From Pedinophyceae sp. YPF-701 (Eukaryota > Chlorophyta > Pedinophyceae), in contig CAJZHL010000003.1 of the NCBI GenBank assembly GCA_916048055.1, forward strand, positions 1,736,001-1,800,000: DNA of 64,000 nucleotides. The letters run 5' to 3'. The stretch's first letter is position 1, and every line of letters starts with the position of its first letter. Below are positions 10,998 to 22,094 of the stretch, piece by piece. Below the pieces are notes generated by a model. That model made no database searches, was not told the origin of the DNA, and saw nothing but the letters and a program-made list of their open reading frames with translations. A program made the translations under genes and the position numbers.

Positions 10998-13397
10998 ATG
11001 TCTGGGCCCAACGCCGCCGCGGGGCCGACCCCGTTCCTGGCCTTCGAGCCTGAGTTCAAGCAGTACAAGCGCGCCTCGCGCCAGCGCCTCGCCATGGTCG
11101 CGCAGCTCCGCGCGCCGGTGCTGGGGGACGACGACGCCAAGCGCGCCCCAGTGTCGCTCTCCTGCGTCCTCGACAAGTGCGTTCGCGGCCCCTGCGCCCG
11201 CCCCCGACGCTCTCCGTGCACCAACAGTTCGTAGAATCGGCGCCGCGCGGGGCAGCGCGCCTTCTGTGCGCGTCGATGCGGAGATGCTTCGTGAGACGCG
11301 CGCCCGACTCATTCCACCCTGCGCGACGTGAACCGGTCGCTTTCCCGCCCGCCTGCAGGTCCGGGTCGATGGCTGGGAGCAAGCTCCAGCTCGTGAAGCG
11401 CACCTGCGAGTTCATGACGACCCAGCTGGGCAACACGGACAAGCTCGGCGTCGTCCAGTACGACTCCACTGTTCAAGAGCTCCTGCCGCTCTCCAAGACA
11501 TGGTGCGCACCGGCCCGACGCGCGCCCGCCACCAGCACCACCCGCTCCTCGCATCCGCGCCGCTCCTCGCGACCCTCACCCGCCCCACACCCCCCCGCAA
11601 CCATACAAAACCAACCGCCTTTTTGTCTCACGCTGTTCCGCCCCGAGCTCCGCTCGAACGCCCACGAACCCCCCGCCCCGCCCACCGCACCTCACACGCC
11701 CTCCGGTCCCCCCCGCCGACCGCAGCGACCAGTTCAAGGACGCGGCGAACGACGCCATCAAGCGGATGCGCGATGGCAGCTGCACCAACCTCTCGGGGGG
11801 CCTCTTCAAGGGCGTCCAGCAGCAGCTCGCGAACCGCTACCTCGACTGGTTCGGCGCCGTCCCGGACGACGCCCGCCGGACCGCCCCCGCGCCCCCCGCG
11901 GGCGCGTCCGACTCGCACACTGAGTCGGACGACTCCGGGGTGCTCTCCCAGGAGGCCATCGACCAGCTGCTCGCCGGCGCCGCCGCCCCGGACGCCACGG
12001 AGTGCGTGCAGTGCGCGGACGAGGAGGCCGTCAGCGAGGACGAGGACGAGGGGGAGGAGCTGCAGCAGACGGTGCAGGTGCAGCAGCAGCAGATCAACAT
12101 CAACATCAACGCGCCGCCGCCGATGCCGCCGGCGCCGCAGCCGGCGCCGCAGCCGCGCGGGTTCTTCGGGCGCGTGTTCGGCGGGCAGCGCGCGGCTCCG
12201 CGGCCCGTGCGGCCGCAGAAGCGGATGCCGGTGGTGGGCAGCGCTCCGCGGCTGCCTGCGTCGCTCAAGGCGCTCCCGCGGCCGCCGGAGCAGCCGGTCG
12301 AGGACGACGCGGTGCGGTCGGTCTTCCTCTTCACGGACGGCCTGGCCAACGAGGGCATCTGCGACCCGGCGCGCCTCGAGGAGACGTTGCGCCGCATGCT
12401 CGACGCCACGCCGCGCGTGCGCGTCTACACGTTCGGCTTCGGCGCGGACCACGACCCGCGGATGCTCAAGGCGCTCGCGGACGTCGGGCAGGGGGTGTAT
12501 TACTACATCGAGGACGAGGAGAAGATCCCGCAGGCCTTTGCCAACGCCCTCGGGGGACTCCTCTCCGTCGCCGTACAGAACCTCGAGCTCACCTTCACGC
12601 CCGCGAAGGACGTGGGCGTCGCGGCGGTCCACACGGGCTTCCAGACCGTCCCCGCGGCCGACCGCGGCACGACCATCCAGATCGGCGACATGTTCTCGGA
12701 GGAGTCGAAGGACATCGTCATCGAGCTCGACCTCCCGGAGATGCGCGGGGCGGCCGCGGACGTGGTCGTCGGGACGCTGCGCGCGACGTACCTGGACGTG
12801 TCGACGGGGTCGCTCGTCGACAGGACGGTCCCGTGCACGGTGGACCGCCCGGACGAGGTGAACGCGGACGCGGTGCGCAATCCGGCGGTGGCGGCGCACT
12901 TCACGCGGGTGCGCGCGGCGCGCGCAATGGAGGAGGCGACGGTCGTGGCGGACCGCGGGGACATCACGGCGGCGCGCGCGATGCTCCAGGACGCGCTGGC
13001 GAAGATGGAGGTGGAGGAGGCGGAAGAGGCGGCGGCGGAGGAGGCGTGCCCGCCGCCGCCGGGTGCGCCGCCGTCGAAGACGCGGATGATGCGGCGGCGC
13101 GCGCAGAAGGACATGCAGTCCGCGCTCGGCGGGCTCGTCGACCACGCGACGTACGCGAGCAAGGGCGGCAAGGTGATGCGGTCGGCGGCGGCGCAGCAGA
13201 TGCAGCAGCGGGCCTACATGCTGGACGACGACGACCTGCGCGAGGAGTGCGCGACGGACTGCGACGAGGAGGGCGAGGGCTTCGGCGCGCCGGGCGGCGG
13301 CGGCGCCGGGGCCCCGTGCAGCATGCCGGCGCCGCGCATGGTGACGGGCGCGCAGGTGGCGATGCGGAAGAAGGCGAAGGCGTTCTTCTCGAAGTGA
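10998..13397 (+). CDS. Intracellular von Willebrand factor A (vWA) domain protein
   Basis: Exons 10998-11176, 11359-11502 and 11726-13397 give 664 residues. The vWA domain starts near residue 50. Its MIDAS metal site is visible as LDKSGSM (D59, S61, S63), followed by the Thr in SCTNLSGG and the Asp in LFTDGLANEG. A low-complexity insertion of about 150 residues, with acidic, Gln-rich and Pro-rich parts, splits the vWA fold between these last two motifs. After the vWA comes a beta-rich region, then an acidic helical tail ending in RKKAKAFFSK. The arrangement resembles cytosolic vWA proteins of plants and algae (vWA plus a following beta domain, as in WAV3-type proteins but without the RING). 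There is no signal peptide. Its partner is unknown. Confidence 0.85.
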
Positions 13398-13829
13398 GCG
13401 CGGACGCGGGACCCTGCGGAGGGCGCCGGCGGGGTCGGGGGCTCCCGACCGATGCATTGCAAGTGAAAGTAATCATTGTGAACTGAGAATTGAGAAAGAT
13501 CGAATCGGCTCACTTCTGTCCCACGGCTTGCGCCTCCCGACTGCGACGCGCGGGGCTGGCAGCCGCTGCGGTACCTGGCGAGCGCGCAGGCTCTGGGCGC
13601 TGCCTCGACCGCGGCGCCGCGGTCTTCAGGTGTTGGTTGGCACAGAGTTTGCGGTTCAGTATCTTACACGCGATCTTCGGGAGGTTGGCAGGCGCTCGTC
13701 GGCGCTGTCGCTTCTGGTCGAGCCGGGTGATCGCGCCCGCTGCCCGCCGCTGCTGCTGTTCTGTGGTGCTGTCGATCCACGCGCGTGTGTTGTTTGCAGT
13801 GCTCGCCGCTGTTCTGTTGCTTTCGATGC
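13398..13829. other. Convergent 3' spacer
   Basis: The 3' ends of the vWA gene (+) and the LRR gene (-) meet here. The first 110 bp are relatively AT-rich, fitting a 3' UTR. No other feature is seen. Confidence 0.4.
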
Positions 13830-15833
13830 TCACGTGCACCGCTCGCCGTCCGGGCCCCGGTCGACTGGGAGCTCCTTCAGGACGATGCTGGGGTACTTCC
13901 CTCCCCCGCGGCAAACGCTCGCCCTCCACGACAAAGTGTGGAGGGCACAGTTTTCGACACACAGCTGCTGCAGCACCTTGTTCTGCTGCAGCGCTGCCCG
14001 CAGGGCCCTCGCCGTCTCGTCGCTTAGCAGATTGTTCTGTGTCAAGTCGACCTTCAGGAGGTCCTTGTTGACCGCCAGCGCCCGCGCCAGCTGCACCCCG
14101 TCGTCGTCGCGGAGGCTGCAACGCGCCAAGCTCAGCGACTGCAGAGCCCTGTTCGTACGTAGTGCACGGGCTAGACCGCCGCCTCGGCACATCAGGCCGT
14201 AGAGGGCGAGGCTGCGCAGCGTGTTGTTGTGCACCATCCCGTCGACGAAGTAGTCAAACCCCTCGACGGGAACAGTCGCTGTGTGACCGCCGGAAATGAA
14301 TCGGAGAGTCAGAGTCTTCAGCGTCGTACTGCGCGATAGCTGTCCGATCTGCACGGCTCCCCCGGTGGCTCGAAACACGCTCACGATTCGAAAGACCTCC
14401 AGACTGCTGTCAGCTACAGCCTGCAGCACCTGGTTGAAGACCGCGGGTCCGAAGGCACACCCGGACAAGTCGAGCGAGCGCAGAGTAGTGTTGCTCGCCA
14501 GTGCACGCGCAAGGTGCTCGCCTGCTGCGTCCGAGATCCAAGGCTCCCCATCAACACCCAAAGTGAGGTCCACGAGCGTGCCGCTCGCTGCTACCATCGC
14601 ACCTATGGCTTCCGCTGCCTCGTCCGAGATGTAGGCGCCCCGGAGATGCAGGCGCTCGAGGGGCAGCGCCGGGTTGTCCGCGACGGCCCGGAAGAAGCAT
14701 GGCGTTCCTCTGTCGAACTCCACATCGACCGACCGCAGAAAAGAACTTGCGGCCACAAGGGGCACGAAGGCGTCCAAGTCCATCCCAGACAATGGCCTCA
14801 TGCGCAAGTCCACAAGCTGCTTCCCATGAGTGGCAAGCGTGGAGGGGAAAGTGGATGGATGCTCAATCCCGCAGTGCTCGAGGACCAGCCGCTCCACGTC
14901 CCCACCCCCGACGAACTGATCGGCCATCATACCGCTGCGCGGAGAGCGTGAAGACATCCCAGATAGCCTGAGCACGCGGACCGTCCCCTTGCCCTGTTTG
15001 AACATAGCGTTGCTGATCGTAGCGAGGCCTTGCTTGCGGCTGCCAGTACCGTGGAGGTGCAGCTCGCGCAGGCTAGTGGAGCTTCGTATCAGCCGCGCCA
15101 CCGCGAGGTCCCCCGGCGAACCGATGTCGCAATCCACGATGACGAGCACCCGCAGCGAAGTAGCGTTGGCACAAAGCGCGTCCAGCACACGCCGCGCACT
15201 TTGGCCCTTCATGAAGACACCAAACCCCAGGACGAGCACCTCGATGATGCTGCACACCGCCGGCGTCTCCAGGATCGAGCACAGGGTGCCGAAAAGCGGC
15301 CGTCGTGGGCTCGCGCGCGGACAAACGTACAGTCTGCGCACGCGCAGCGGCGTCATGCCCGGGTCCGTGGACGCCTCCAGCACGCGTGCGAGTGTAGTGG
15401 CCCAGGTCGCGACATTCGGCTCGACCTCCGCAGCGACCGCCGCGTCGTACAGCGCGCGTGCGTCCTGGACGTCGACGAGCGCGCCCGACGCCAGCAGTTT
15501 GCCGGCGTACGGGGTTCCGGCGCTGATGCGCAGCGCGAGGCCATGAAGCAGACCGTTGAGAGACGTGAGTTCGAGGACCGGCGTCATGAGGCGCTCCTCC
15601 TTGATGATCTCAAGGTCGTGACATGTCCAGCCATGGGAAATGCTGCCGTATTTCGTTGAATGCGAGACGTTCGTCCACTCGACGTCGCCCCGCACCACGC
15701 GCCTCCCGTGCCGCAGCAGCGTCAGCAGCCCCGCCCAGCACGTCGCGGCCACGTTGATCGCCGCTCGCTGCGGGAGCTGGTCGAGGATCTGAGGCACCTG
15801 GTGGAGGATCTCGAACAGCACGTGCGACGACAC
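13830..15833 (-). CDS. Leucine-rich-repeat (RNI-like) protein, 5' end unresolved
   Basis: A single open frame of 667 codons ends in TGA at 13830. From about residue 180 onward it holds many ribonuclease-inhibitor-type leucine-rich repeats, such as NTTLRSLDLSGCAFG, NNTLRSLALYGL and NKDLLKVDLTQNNLL. The N-terminal stretch (LFEILHQVPQILDQLPQRAA) resembles the helix pattern of an F-box, which would make it a substrate adaptor of an SCF ubiquitin ligase; that is only a suggestion. The first in-frame codon after the upstream stop is GTG, and an AG acceptor (CACGCAG) lies directly before it. A short 5' exon between 15834 and about 16100 therefore probably supplies the true start. I could not identify it. 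Confidence 0.75.
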   Translation of the reverse strand: MSSHVLFEILHQVPQILDQLPQRAAINVAATCWAGLLTLLRHGRRVVRGDVEWTNVSHSTKYGSISHGWTCHDLEIIKEERLMTPVLELTSLNGLLHGLALRISAGTPYAGKLLASGALVDVQDARALYDAAVAAEVEPNVATWATTLARVLEASTDPGMTPLRVRRLYVCPRASPRRPLFGTLCSILETPAVCSIIEVLVLGFGVFMKGQSARRVLDALCANATSLRVLVIVDCDIGSPGDLAVARLIRSSTSLRELHLHGTGSRKQGLATISNAMFKQGKGTVRVLRLSGMSSRSPRSGMMADQFVGGGDVERLVLEHCGIEHPSTFPSTLATHGKQLVDLRMRPLSGMDLDAFVPLVAASSFLRSVDVEFDRGTPCFFRAVADNPALPLERLHLRGAYISDEAAEAIGAMVAASGTLVDLTLGVDGEPWISDAAGEHLARALASNTTLRSLDLSGCAFGPAVFNQVLQAVADSSLEVFRIVSVFRATGGAVQIGQLSRSTTLKTLTLRFISGGHTATVPVEGFDYFVDGMVHNNTLRSLALYGLMCRGGGLARALRTNRALQSLSLARCSLRDDDGVQLARALAVNKDLLKVDLTQNNLLSDETARALRAALQQNKVLQQLCVENCALHTLSWRASVCRGGGKYPSIVLKELPVDRGPDGERCT

Positions 15834-16524
15834 CTGCGTGTCATCGGGGCAGATGGCCGCTGGGTGTCAAGACAAGCCAAGCGCGCGCCGTGTGCGAGAG
15901 GGAGCGTCCGTGACAAGTTGAAATGTGAGCGGGCGAGCCACGCCGGTCACGACCGCGCCGCGCCGGCGTCGAGGCGCTGCCGACGCGACGAGCTGTACAT
16001 CAGGCTGCTCGAACGACCGCATATCAGCGCGAGACGTCGAGTCGGGGTGCGCTGCTACGAACAAACACCGAGGCCTGCTGCCTTGCATGGCGCCCTGACG
16101 CCTGCGCGCCAGGGAATCCCTCGCCGGCCGGTACGTTCCGGCGGTATCAAATCAATCCATCAAGCCGCGAGCATCACGACCTCGAATACGGCTCCACGCG
16201 CTCGGGCTCGGGTCGAAGTGCTTCTCACCTCCTGCTGCGGTGCCTCGGGGCCCGGGGCAGGCAGCGCCTCGTGATTCTTCGCCCGCCGCGTCCTCATGTC
16301 GACGCGGTGCCGTTCTGGCGCCCACCACGCACCTCGCGTCGTCTTCACGCCCCACCACGACCCACAGACCCCTGCTTCGGGGTCTACAAAACCCCCCCCT
16401 GGCCCACGCACCGCAACGATCCACAGATCCCGCCCCGCCCGCCTCAACCATCCCAGCGCCGATGCAGTCCACGCGCCGCGCACTCGAAACACCGCCCGAC
16501 AAACCTGCCCTCACACCAACACCC
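15834..16524. other. Spacer, probably holding the 5' exon of the LRR gene
   Basis: Two minus-strand genes flank this gap. The missing first exon and promoter of the LRR gene should lie in the left half; a candidate ATG is at 16088, but no phase-consistent donor was found. The right half would be the 3' UTR of the next gene. Nothing else is supported. Confidence 0.35.
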
Positions 16525-19500
16525 TCAACTCAACCCTCCCGCACCGTTCCGAGGGCCTGCGGCGGTCCGCGCCCCGGCGGGCCCCTCCCACGCCCAGGTG
16601 GGGGTCCGCGGCCACCAGGCGGCGGCCCTCGGCCCCCCGGTGGCGGCCCGCGCCCGCCAGGCGGCCCGCCACCGACCGCGACGATGCGCTGGCACCGGGC
16701 GCCGGCGGCCCGCGCCCGCGGCCCGGGGGTCCCCGCCCAGGCGCTGTTCCAGGCGGAGGGCCTCGTCCCGGCGCGGTGCCTGGCGGCCCACGCCCTCGAC
16801 CGACACCGGACGCGGCCGCGGCGGGGGTCCGCGCCCCATGCCCGCCCCGGGCGGTCCGCGGCCACGACCAGCCATGCTGGGGCCGGCAGGCGGGCCCGCG
16901 CCACGCGGGGGCGAGAGAGAGGCCCCACGGAGCGGGGACGGTCCGCCGCGACCCCCCGGGGGGGGTCCGCGACCACGCCCCGCAGCCATGACGGCGCCGC
17001 CGGCCGCGGCGAAGCCCGGTCCGCGGCCGCCGGGGCCTCCGCGGCCCCCAGGAGGACCTCCACGGCCGCCGGGGGGTCCCCCCGGGGGTCCGCCGGGGCG
17101 CGCTCGTCCCGGCGAGAGGCTTGTGTCGCGTCCCTGGGGGGGAGGGCCCGTTGCAGTGGGGGCGGGGGGCGGCGCGGCGCCGCCACCGGCGCGTCCGACG
17201 GCCTCGGCGTACTTGGCGCGCCACTGGGACATCTCGATGCCCGTGCGCTTCGTCAGGTCCTGCAGTGCATCGTCGGAAAGCAACGACGATGATTGCCGGT
17301 CTTCTGCTGCTCGATATGTATCGCGGCGGACCAAACGAGGCAATGCCGCGGCGCCAGACCGCCCCGACCTCATCAGCCTGCGTCTACGGCGCATCCACAC
17401 ACACGAATCCTCGATTGCCCTCCCACCCTCACCTGTATCTCCTGCTGCAGCGCCTGCACGGTCGTCTCCGCCTGCATCCGCCGCCGCTGCTCCTCCCGCA
17501 GCGCGTCCTCCGCCTCCACGCGCGCCCGCCGCGCGTCCTCCAGGTCCCGCCACAGCTCCTTGGTACGGTCCTGCATCTTCCCGAACACGTCCGCGTCCGC
17601 CGCGGTCCCGAGCGACCGCCGGAGCTGCTCCGAGAGCACGTCGAGCTCGCGCCGGCGCGCCGCCTCGCCCTGCTTCAGGCTCTTGTTCTCCTTGACCAGA
17701 CCCTGGATGACGTCTTCGAGTTTGGCAATGACCCCCTCCTGACTCAGGATGGTGCGCTTGAGGGCCCCCACGCGCTCGACGTCCTCCTCGCGTGACCGCA
17801 TCGCCTGCTGCTGCTCCATGTACGCCCGCTGGAGCTCCTGGAGCTTCTTGACGGCGACGCGCGCCGCCACCAGGTCGCGGTGACCCTTCTGCCACTTCGC
17901 GTCGAGGTCCGCGGACTTGGCGCGCTCCATCTCGAGGGCGTCGTGCAGGATCTGCAAGTGCGGACGGGTGCGGGTGCCGGGTGGATCGCATATGGCGAAA
18001 TGCAATGTGGGAGCATTTGAGGACGCTCGATCGCGAACGGAACAGGAAAAACACCCCCTCTTGCTCACCAACAGGCGAACTACGAGGCAACGCCCGGATT
18101 CGGGGATCGCAACGCGAGAGAGCGGCACCCGCGCGGGGTCAGACGCAGTGCAATACACCCCCAGGGGTACTCACGTGCGCGCGCTCGACGAGCTGCTCCT
18201 TGGGCAGGTTCACCAGGTCCGTCGCGGAGCTCAGCGCGCGCCGCCGCTGCTCCCGCTCCGCCTCGACCAGCTTCTCCATCTGCCCCATGTCAGTCATGAG
18301 ATCCTTCTCTCGCTGCTTGGCCTCGCGCAGCCGCCACTCGTTCGTCATGCCCCACTGCTCCGCGCGCTCGCTGCGCACCGACACGGCGTGCAGGACCGCC
18401 TGGACCAGCATCAACATCCCCACCAACCCCTCCCCTGACTCATGCAGAAACTCCAACTCCCCCGCCACCATCGCGGCCTCCCCGTGCGCCGACGGCGGGC
18501 CGCGGCCGCGCGGCGGACCGGGCGACGCCCGCGGCGACGGCTTCCGCGCCGGGGATCCCCGCCCGGGGGATCTCCTGCCAGGAGACCCCCTGGGAGACCC
18601 CCGCCCAGGCGACCCCCGCCCGGGGGAGCCGCGGCCCGGAGACCGGCTGCCGCTGCGGCGCGGCGGTGGGGCTGCGCCAGGCTTCTGCGCGAGGCGCTCG
18701 AGCTCGCGGGCGGCCTCGTCCAGGTCCGGGAACAGCTCGTCGTCGCCGACGATGCCGCGGACGTTGAACTTGTCCTTCAGGGTGGTGAATTCGATGTCAG
18801 CGTCGGTGGGGAGGATCTGGAGCGCGACGCTCGGGCTGCCCTCCGCGGACCAGAGCCCGACGGGCTTGTCGAACACCCTCAACTCCCCCAGGGGGTGTCC
18901 CGGGCCGATCAGGTCCCGCATGGTGACGGTGGCCGTGAAGAGGTGCTCGTGCTTCTTCATCCCCGTGAAAAGGTACGCGTCGCACGCCAGGACCTCCATG
19001 TCGCGGTACGACGGCGACATGAGCCGCACCTGCAGCTGCGCCTGCGTGTTGTCGCCCGCGTCGCCCGCGTACGTCGCCGTGATCCGCCGCCCGTCCCAGT
19101 AGAACGCCGGCACCACGTCCAGCACCACCTGTCCGTCCGTGCGCGTCATCTGCCGCGTCGCGACCGCCGCCGCCTCCGACACCACTTTTGCGCTCGGGGC
19201 GTAAATGTCGATCGCGCGAGGCCGCTCCACCGTCACCTCCGACAGCCCGAGGCGCCAGCGCATCATCACGACGCCCTTGCGCCCGCGCTTCTCCGCCATG
19301 GCCTCCACGGACGGCCGCGCCATCGCGCACCGCAGGAGGTGGAAGTCCGACGCGCGCAGGTCGGCGTACTTGGAGCAGAGGCGGTGCGCGGACGACTCGA
19401 TCCAGACGGTGAGCACGATGCGCGAGTGGCGCTCCGCGATGCCCTGCCCCGCGGACGCCGACCCGGAGAACTCCCCCAGCGCCACGTCCATGGTATAATG

Positions 19501-20953
19501 CACCGCGGGGTGCAACCCCCCCAGGGGTATCTCGACCTTCGACACCACCTCGTCCGGCCGGTGGCTGTTCACGAGCGCCAGCATCACGCGCTCCTGCTCC
19601 ATCGACGCGTCCGGCACGCGCAGCTCCAGCACCTCGTGGAACCGCGGGTCGTTCCCCTCGGCTGCGCGCGTCACCGCCGCCGCCCGCTTCCCAGCCTCGG
19701 CCTCCGCGAGCGTCTTCGCGGCGACCATCACCGACGGCGGCTGCAGCAGCCCGCTGTCGTCCCGCGACAGGTTCGGCACGCCGTCGCACCCGTGCACCAG
19801 CACGCGCACCGTCCCAACCTTCGACGGCTCCGTCTTCGGACCCGCGAGCGCCAGCGACCCCGCGGCCGCCTTGAACAGCTTCCGCGGCAGCGTCTTCGCG
19901 CGGGGGAGCCGCTTCGGACCCACAGACACCCCCTTGATCGCCCCCAGGTCGACGCGACCGCTGGCGCCAGGCCCCATCGTCGCTGTCCGCGCCAGCGCGT
20001 CGGGCGGGCCGTCGCGCGGCGAAGCGGCGCCGTCCGCGGCGTCCTCGTGCCCGGACTGCGCGCCGAAGGTGTGCAGCGCCGCCTCCGCGATGTCGTCCTG
20101 CCCCGTGGGGGCCGCGTCGCGCTCGGCGACGGTGTTGAAGGTCCGCCCGCGGATCGAGCCGGCGTGCATGACCTCGAGCGCGAGCCAGAACGCCGTCGCC
20201 GGCGCCTTCGCGCCCGCGCGGACCTTGGCCGCGCCGCCGCCGCCGTCCTCGCCCTCGGAGTCGCTCCCCGGGGGGTGTGCGGCAGTGGCCCCCCCCTCGG
20301 CCTCCGCGTCGCCGTCGGCGCGCGTGTCGAGCAGCGAGGACGTCCCCGCAGCCGCGCCCGTGCGCTCCATGTACCCCATGTACTCCTCAGACGCCGGTAG
20401 GTCCATCGAAAGCTGAATGGTGTCGCCGCCCATGATCGCTTCGGCAGCGCGGCCGTTGATGACGTGGCGGCCCGACGCGACGAGGATGGGCCGCTCGCGG
20501 CCGCCCGCGGACAGCGGGCGGTGCCGCTCGGCGATCTTCGGCGCCGTGTAGACCTCCACTTCCAACGTGGCGATGCCGCCAGTGGATTGGAAGGTGTCCA
20601 CGAGGCGCTGGCGCGTCTTGAGGTGCAGCACCCTGCGAGGACGTCAGAACACGTTGCAAGATGCCGCTGATGCGCAGAGAGCGGCGGTTCGGAGCGAGGG
20701 GAGGCGGTGAGACCCGGGAGAGTCGGCGCTCAGCAGAGCACAAAACCAGACCTTGGGGACGTCGCAATCGGGGTTTCTAGTCTGTCATTGGCTCAGCACA
20801 GTCAGGTGCATGACAGAGCGGCTGTGGCGCGGCGCGGGGCTGCGTGCGCGCGCACCGTGAGAGGAAGGTTGGAGTCTCCGAGGCTCCGCTGAGGTCGGTG
20901 CGCGCGGCGCTGTCCCGCGACGGAGGCTGGTGCGTCTGGGGCACCGGGTACAT
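16525..20953 (-). CDS. Large C2-like / coiled-coil / RG-rich protein
   Basis: Exons 20953-20856, 20632-18175, 17951-17433 and 17259-16525 give about 1,269 residues. Order along the chain: a short Ser-rich leader; a beta-rich N-terminal part; an acidic linker; a C2-like beta domain near residues 305-420 (VGTVRVLVHGCDGVPNLSRDD); a second beta-rich region; an (S/R)PGRG repeat; coiled coil (exon 3); and a Gly/Arg/Pro tail. C2 domains bind lipids or proteins. RG/RGG tails usually bind RNA and are targets of arginine methylation. No named family is recognised. Exon 1 was chosen because its donor phase (2) fits exon 2 and it supplies an ATG. In the tail the RGRGPP motif moves through all three frames (see findings), so the real C-terminus could differ from the simple frame ending at 16525. 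Confidence 0.7.
16530..16890 (-). repeat. RGRGPP-coding repeat array that changes frame twice
   Basis: On the minus strand, units of the type GGN-CGN-GGN-CCN-CCN recur across this stretch. The frame that reads RGRGPP is the exon frame down to about 16820, the next frame between about 16820 and 16690, and the third frame from about 16690 to a TGA at 16530. Both shifts have the same sign. Confidence 0.75.
18540..18655 (-). repeat. Imperfect repeats coding SPGRG units
   Basis: Imperfect 15-18 bp tandem units encode RGSPGRGSPGRGSP and similar, inside exon 2 of the C2-like protein. The product is a basic, Ser-Pro-rich linker resembling SR-type phosphorylation substrates. Confidence 0.7.
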
Positions 20954-22094
20954 CGCGCGTATGGAGATGAAGTAGCGCCGGGCCTCCTGCGGGGAACGGT
21001 GCCGGCGGGGGCGGGCGGGGCGTGAGCTGCTCTGCGCTGTCTGCTGGCGCGGGGCGCGGGGGCTGGTGGGCGCACGAGCGCCGCTGGAGCGCATGGACGC
21101 CCGTGGACTGACCACGTCGTCGCATGCGGAGGGGGAGCAGCGGTGTGGACCAACAACATGCGCTGCTCGGGCGGTGCATGCAGGTGCGGCGAAGTCGCTG
21201 TCTGGACCGGCTTCCCCGCGATACGACGCGAATGATGGTTCGGCCCGGCGACGTAGAGACCGGGGGGTTCTGGTCGAGAGCAGAAACGTCGCCCATGTCG
21301 AAGCGCGTCGCCGCAATCGAGCGTGGAGCGTCTGCAGATGTCCCGGTGGTTTCCGTGCGTTCGAGGAAAGCGCCCGCTGACGCACCTGGGCCTTCGCCGA
21401 GAGTATGCTGACTCGCAAGGTCCTGTCCATGGTCCCTTCGCTTCCAAGAGGGCGCCCGACAGGGCCCTACGGAGCACACAGCTCTCCGAGCGCGCTCTCA
21501 AGGAGCCTCGCGCGACGCGACGAGTGCCGAGGCGGGGTTCCGGCGGCCGAGCGCGTGCGCGACACGATTGGGCTGTCTCCGCGGGCCCTCGGGAGATGCG
21601 CTTTGCCAAGGAAGCGCGTTGACACGGAAATTCCCTGATGGGTGCTTCTTATGTTCCATGCAGGACGCGCCCGGGCGACGCCCGCGATGCGCGCACGCTG
21701 ATGTGTCGAGGCCGGAGGCCCGGGAGGCTAGGAGACGGCGACGCGCACTCCCCTCTGCGGCCACGGTCAGACAGCGGACAAATTGTACTCCGCTGACGTC
21801 CTGAGAGGTGTTTTTCGGCCCGCAAATCATCCTCGACGCTCGCGGAGCACGCTGGACTGACGAACCAGGTAGCGACATCACTTTCATGGTAATTAGGGAC
21901 CGATTTAGGAGTGAATCGCCGCGCGGGGCTGTGCAGTAGTGCTGGCTTAGAAGCACCCCGCGCCCGCTCCCTGCGCGCGCCTCCACCCAGCGCGACCCCA
22001 CGAAGCGGCAAATTTCCAAGTAGGTCGCGTTTGGCGCCCGAATCTCTCGACACTGCAGTTCCAGCGCGCGCCCGGGGCCGGTGAGCTGGGCGCC
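20954..22094. other. Divergent intergenic region
   Basis: This lies between the starts of the C2-like gene (-) and the HAD gene (+). Open frames on both strands are present but have chance-like composition and no domain. It presumably holds both promoters. The right part (about 21780-21920) is AT-richer, which fits a promoter or 5' UTR of the HAD gene. Confidence 0.4.

Noticed and set aside
11726-13486. Plus-strand frame 12002-13486 as a separate gene
   Set aside because: It overlaps the vWA exon in another frame and is Gly/Ala/Arg-rich only. The vWA frame carries the conserved motifs.
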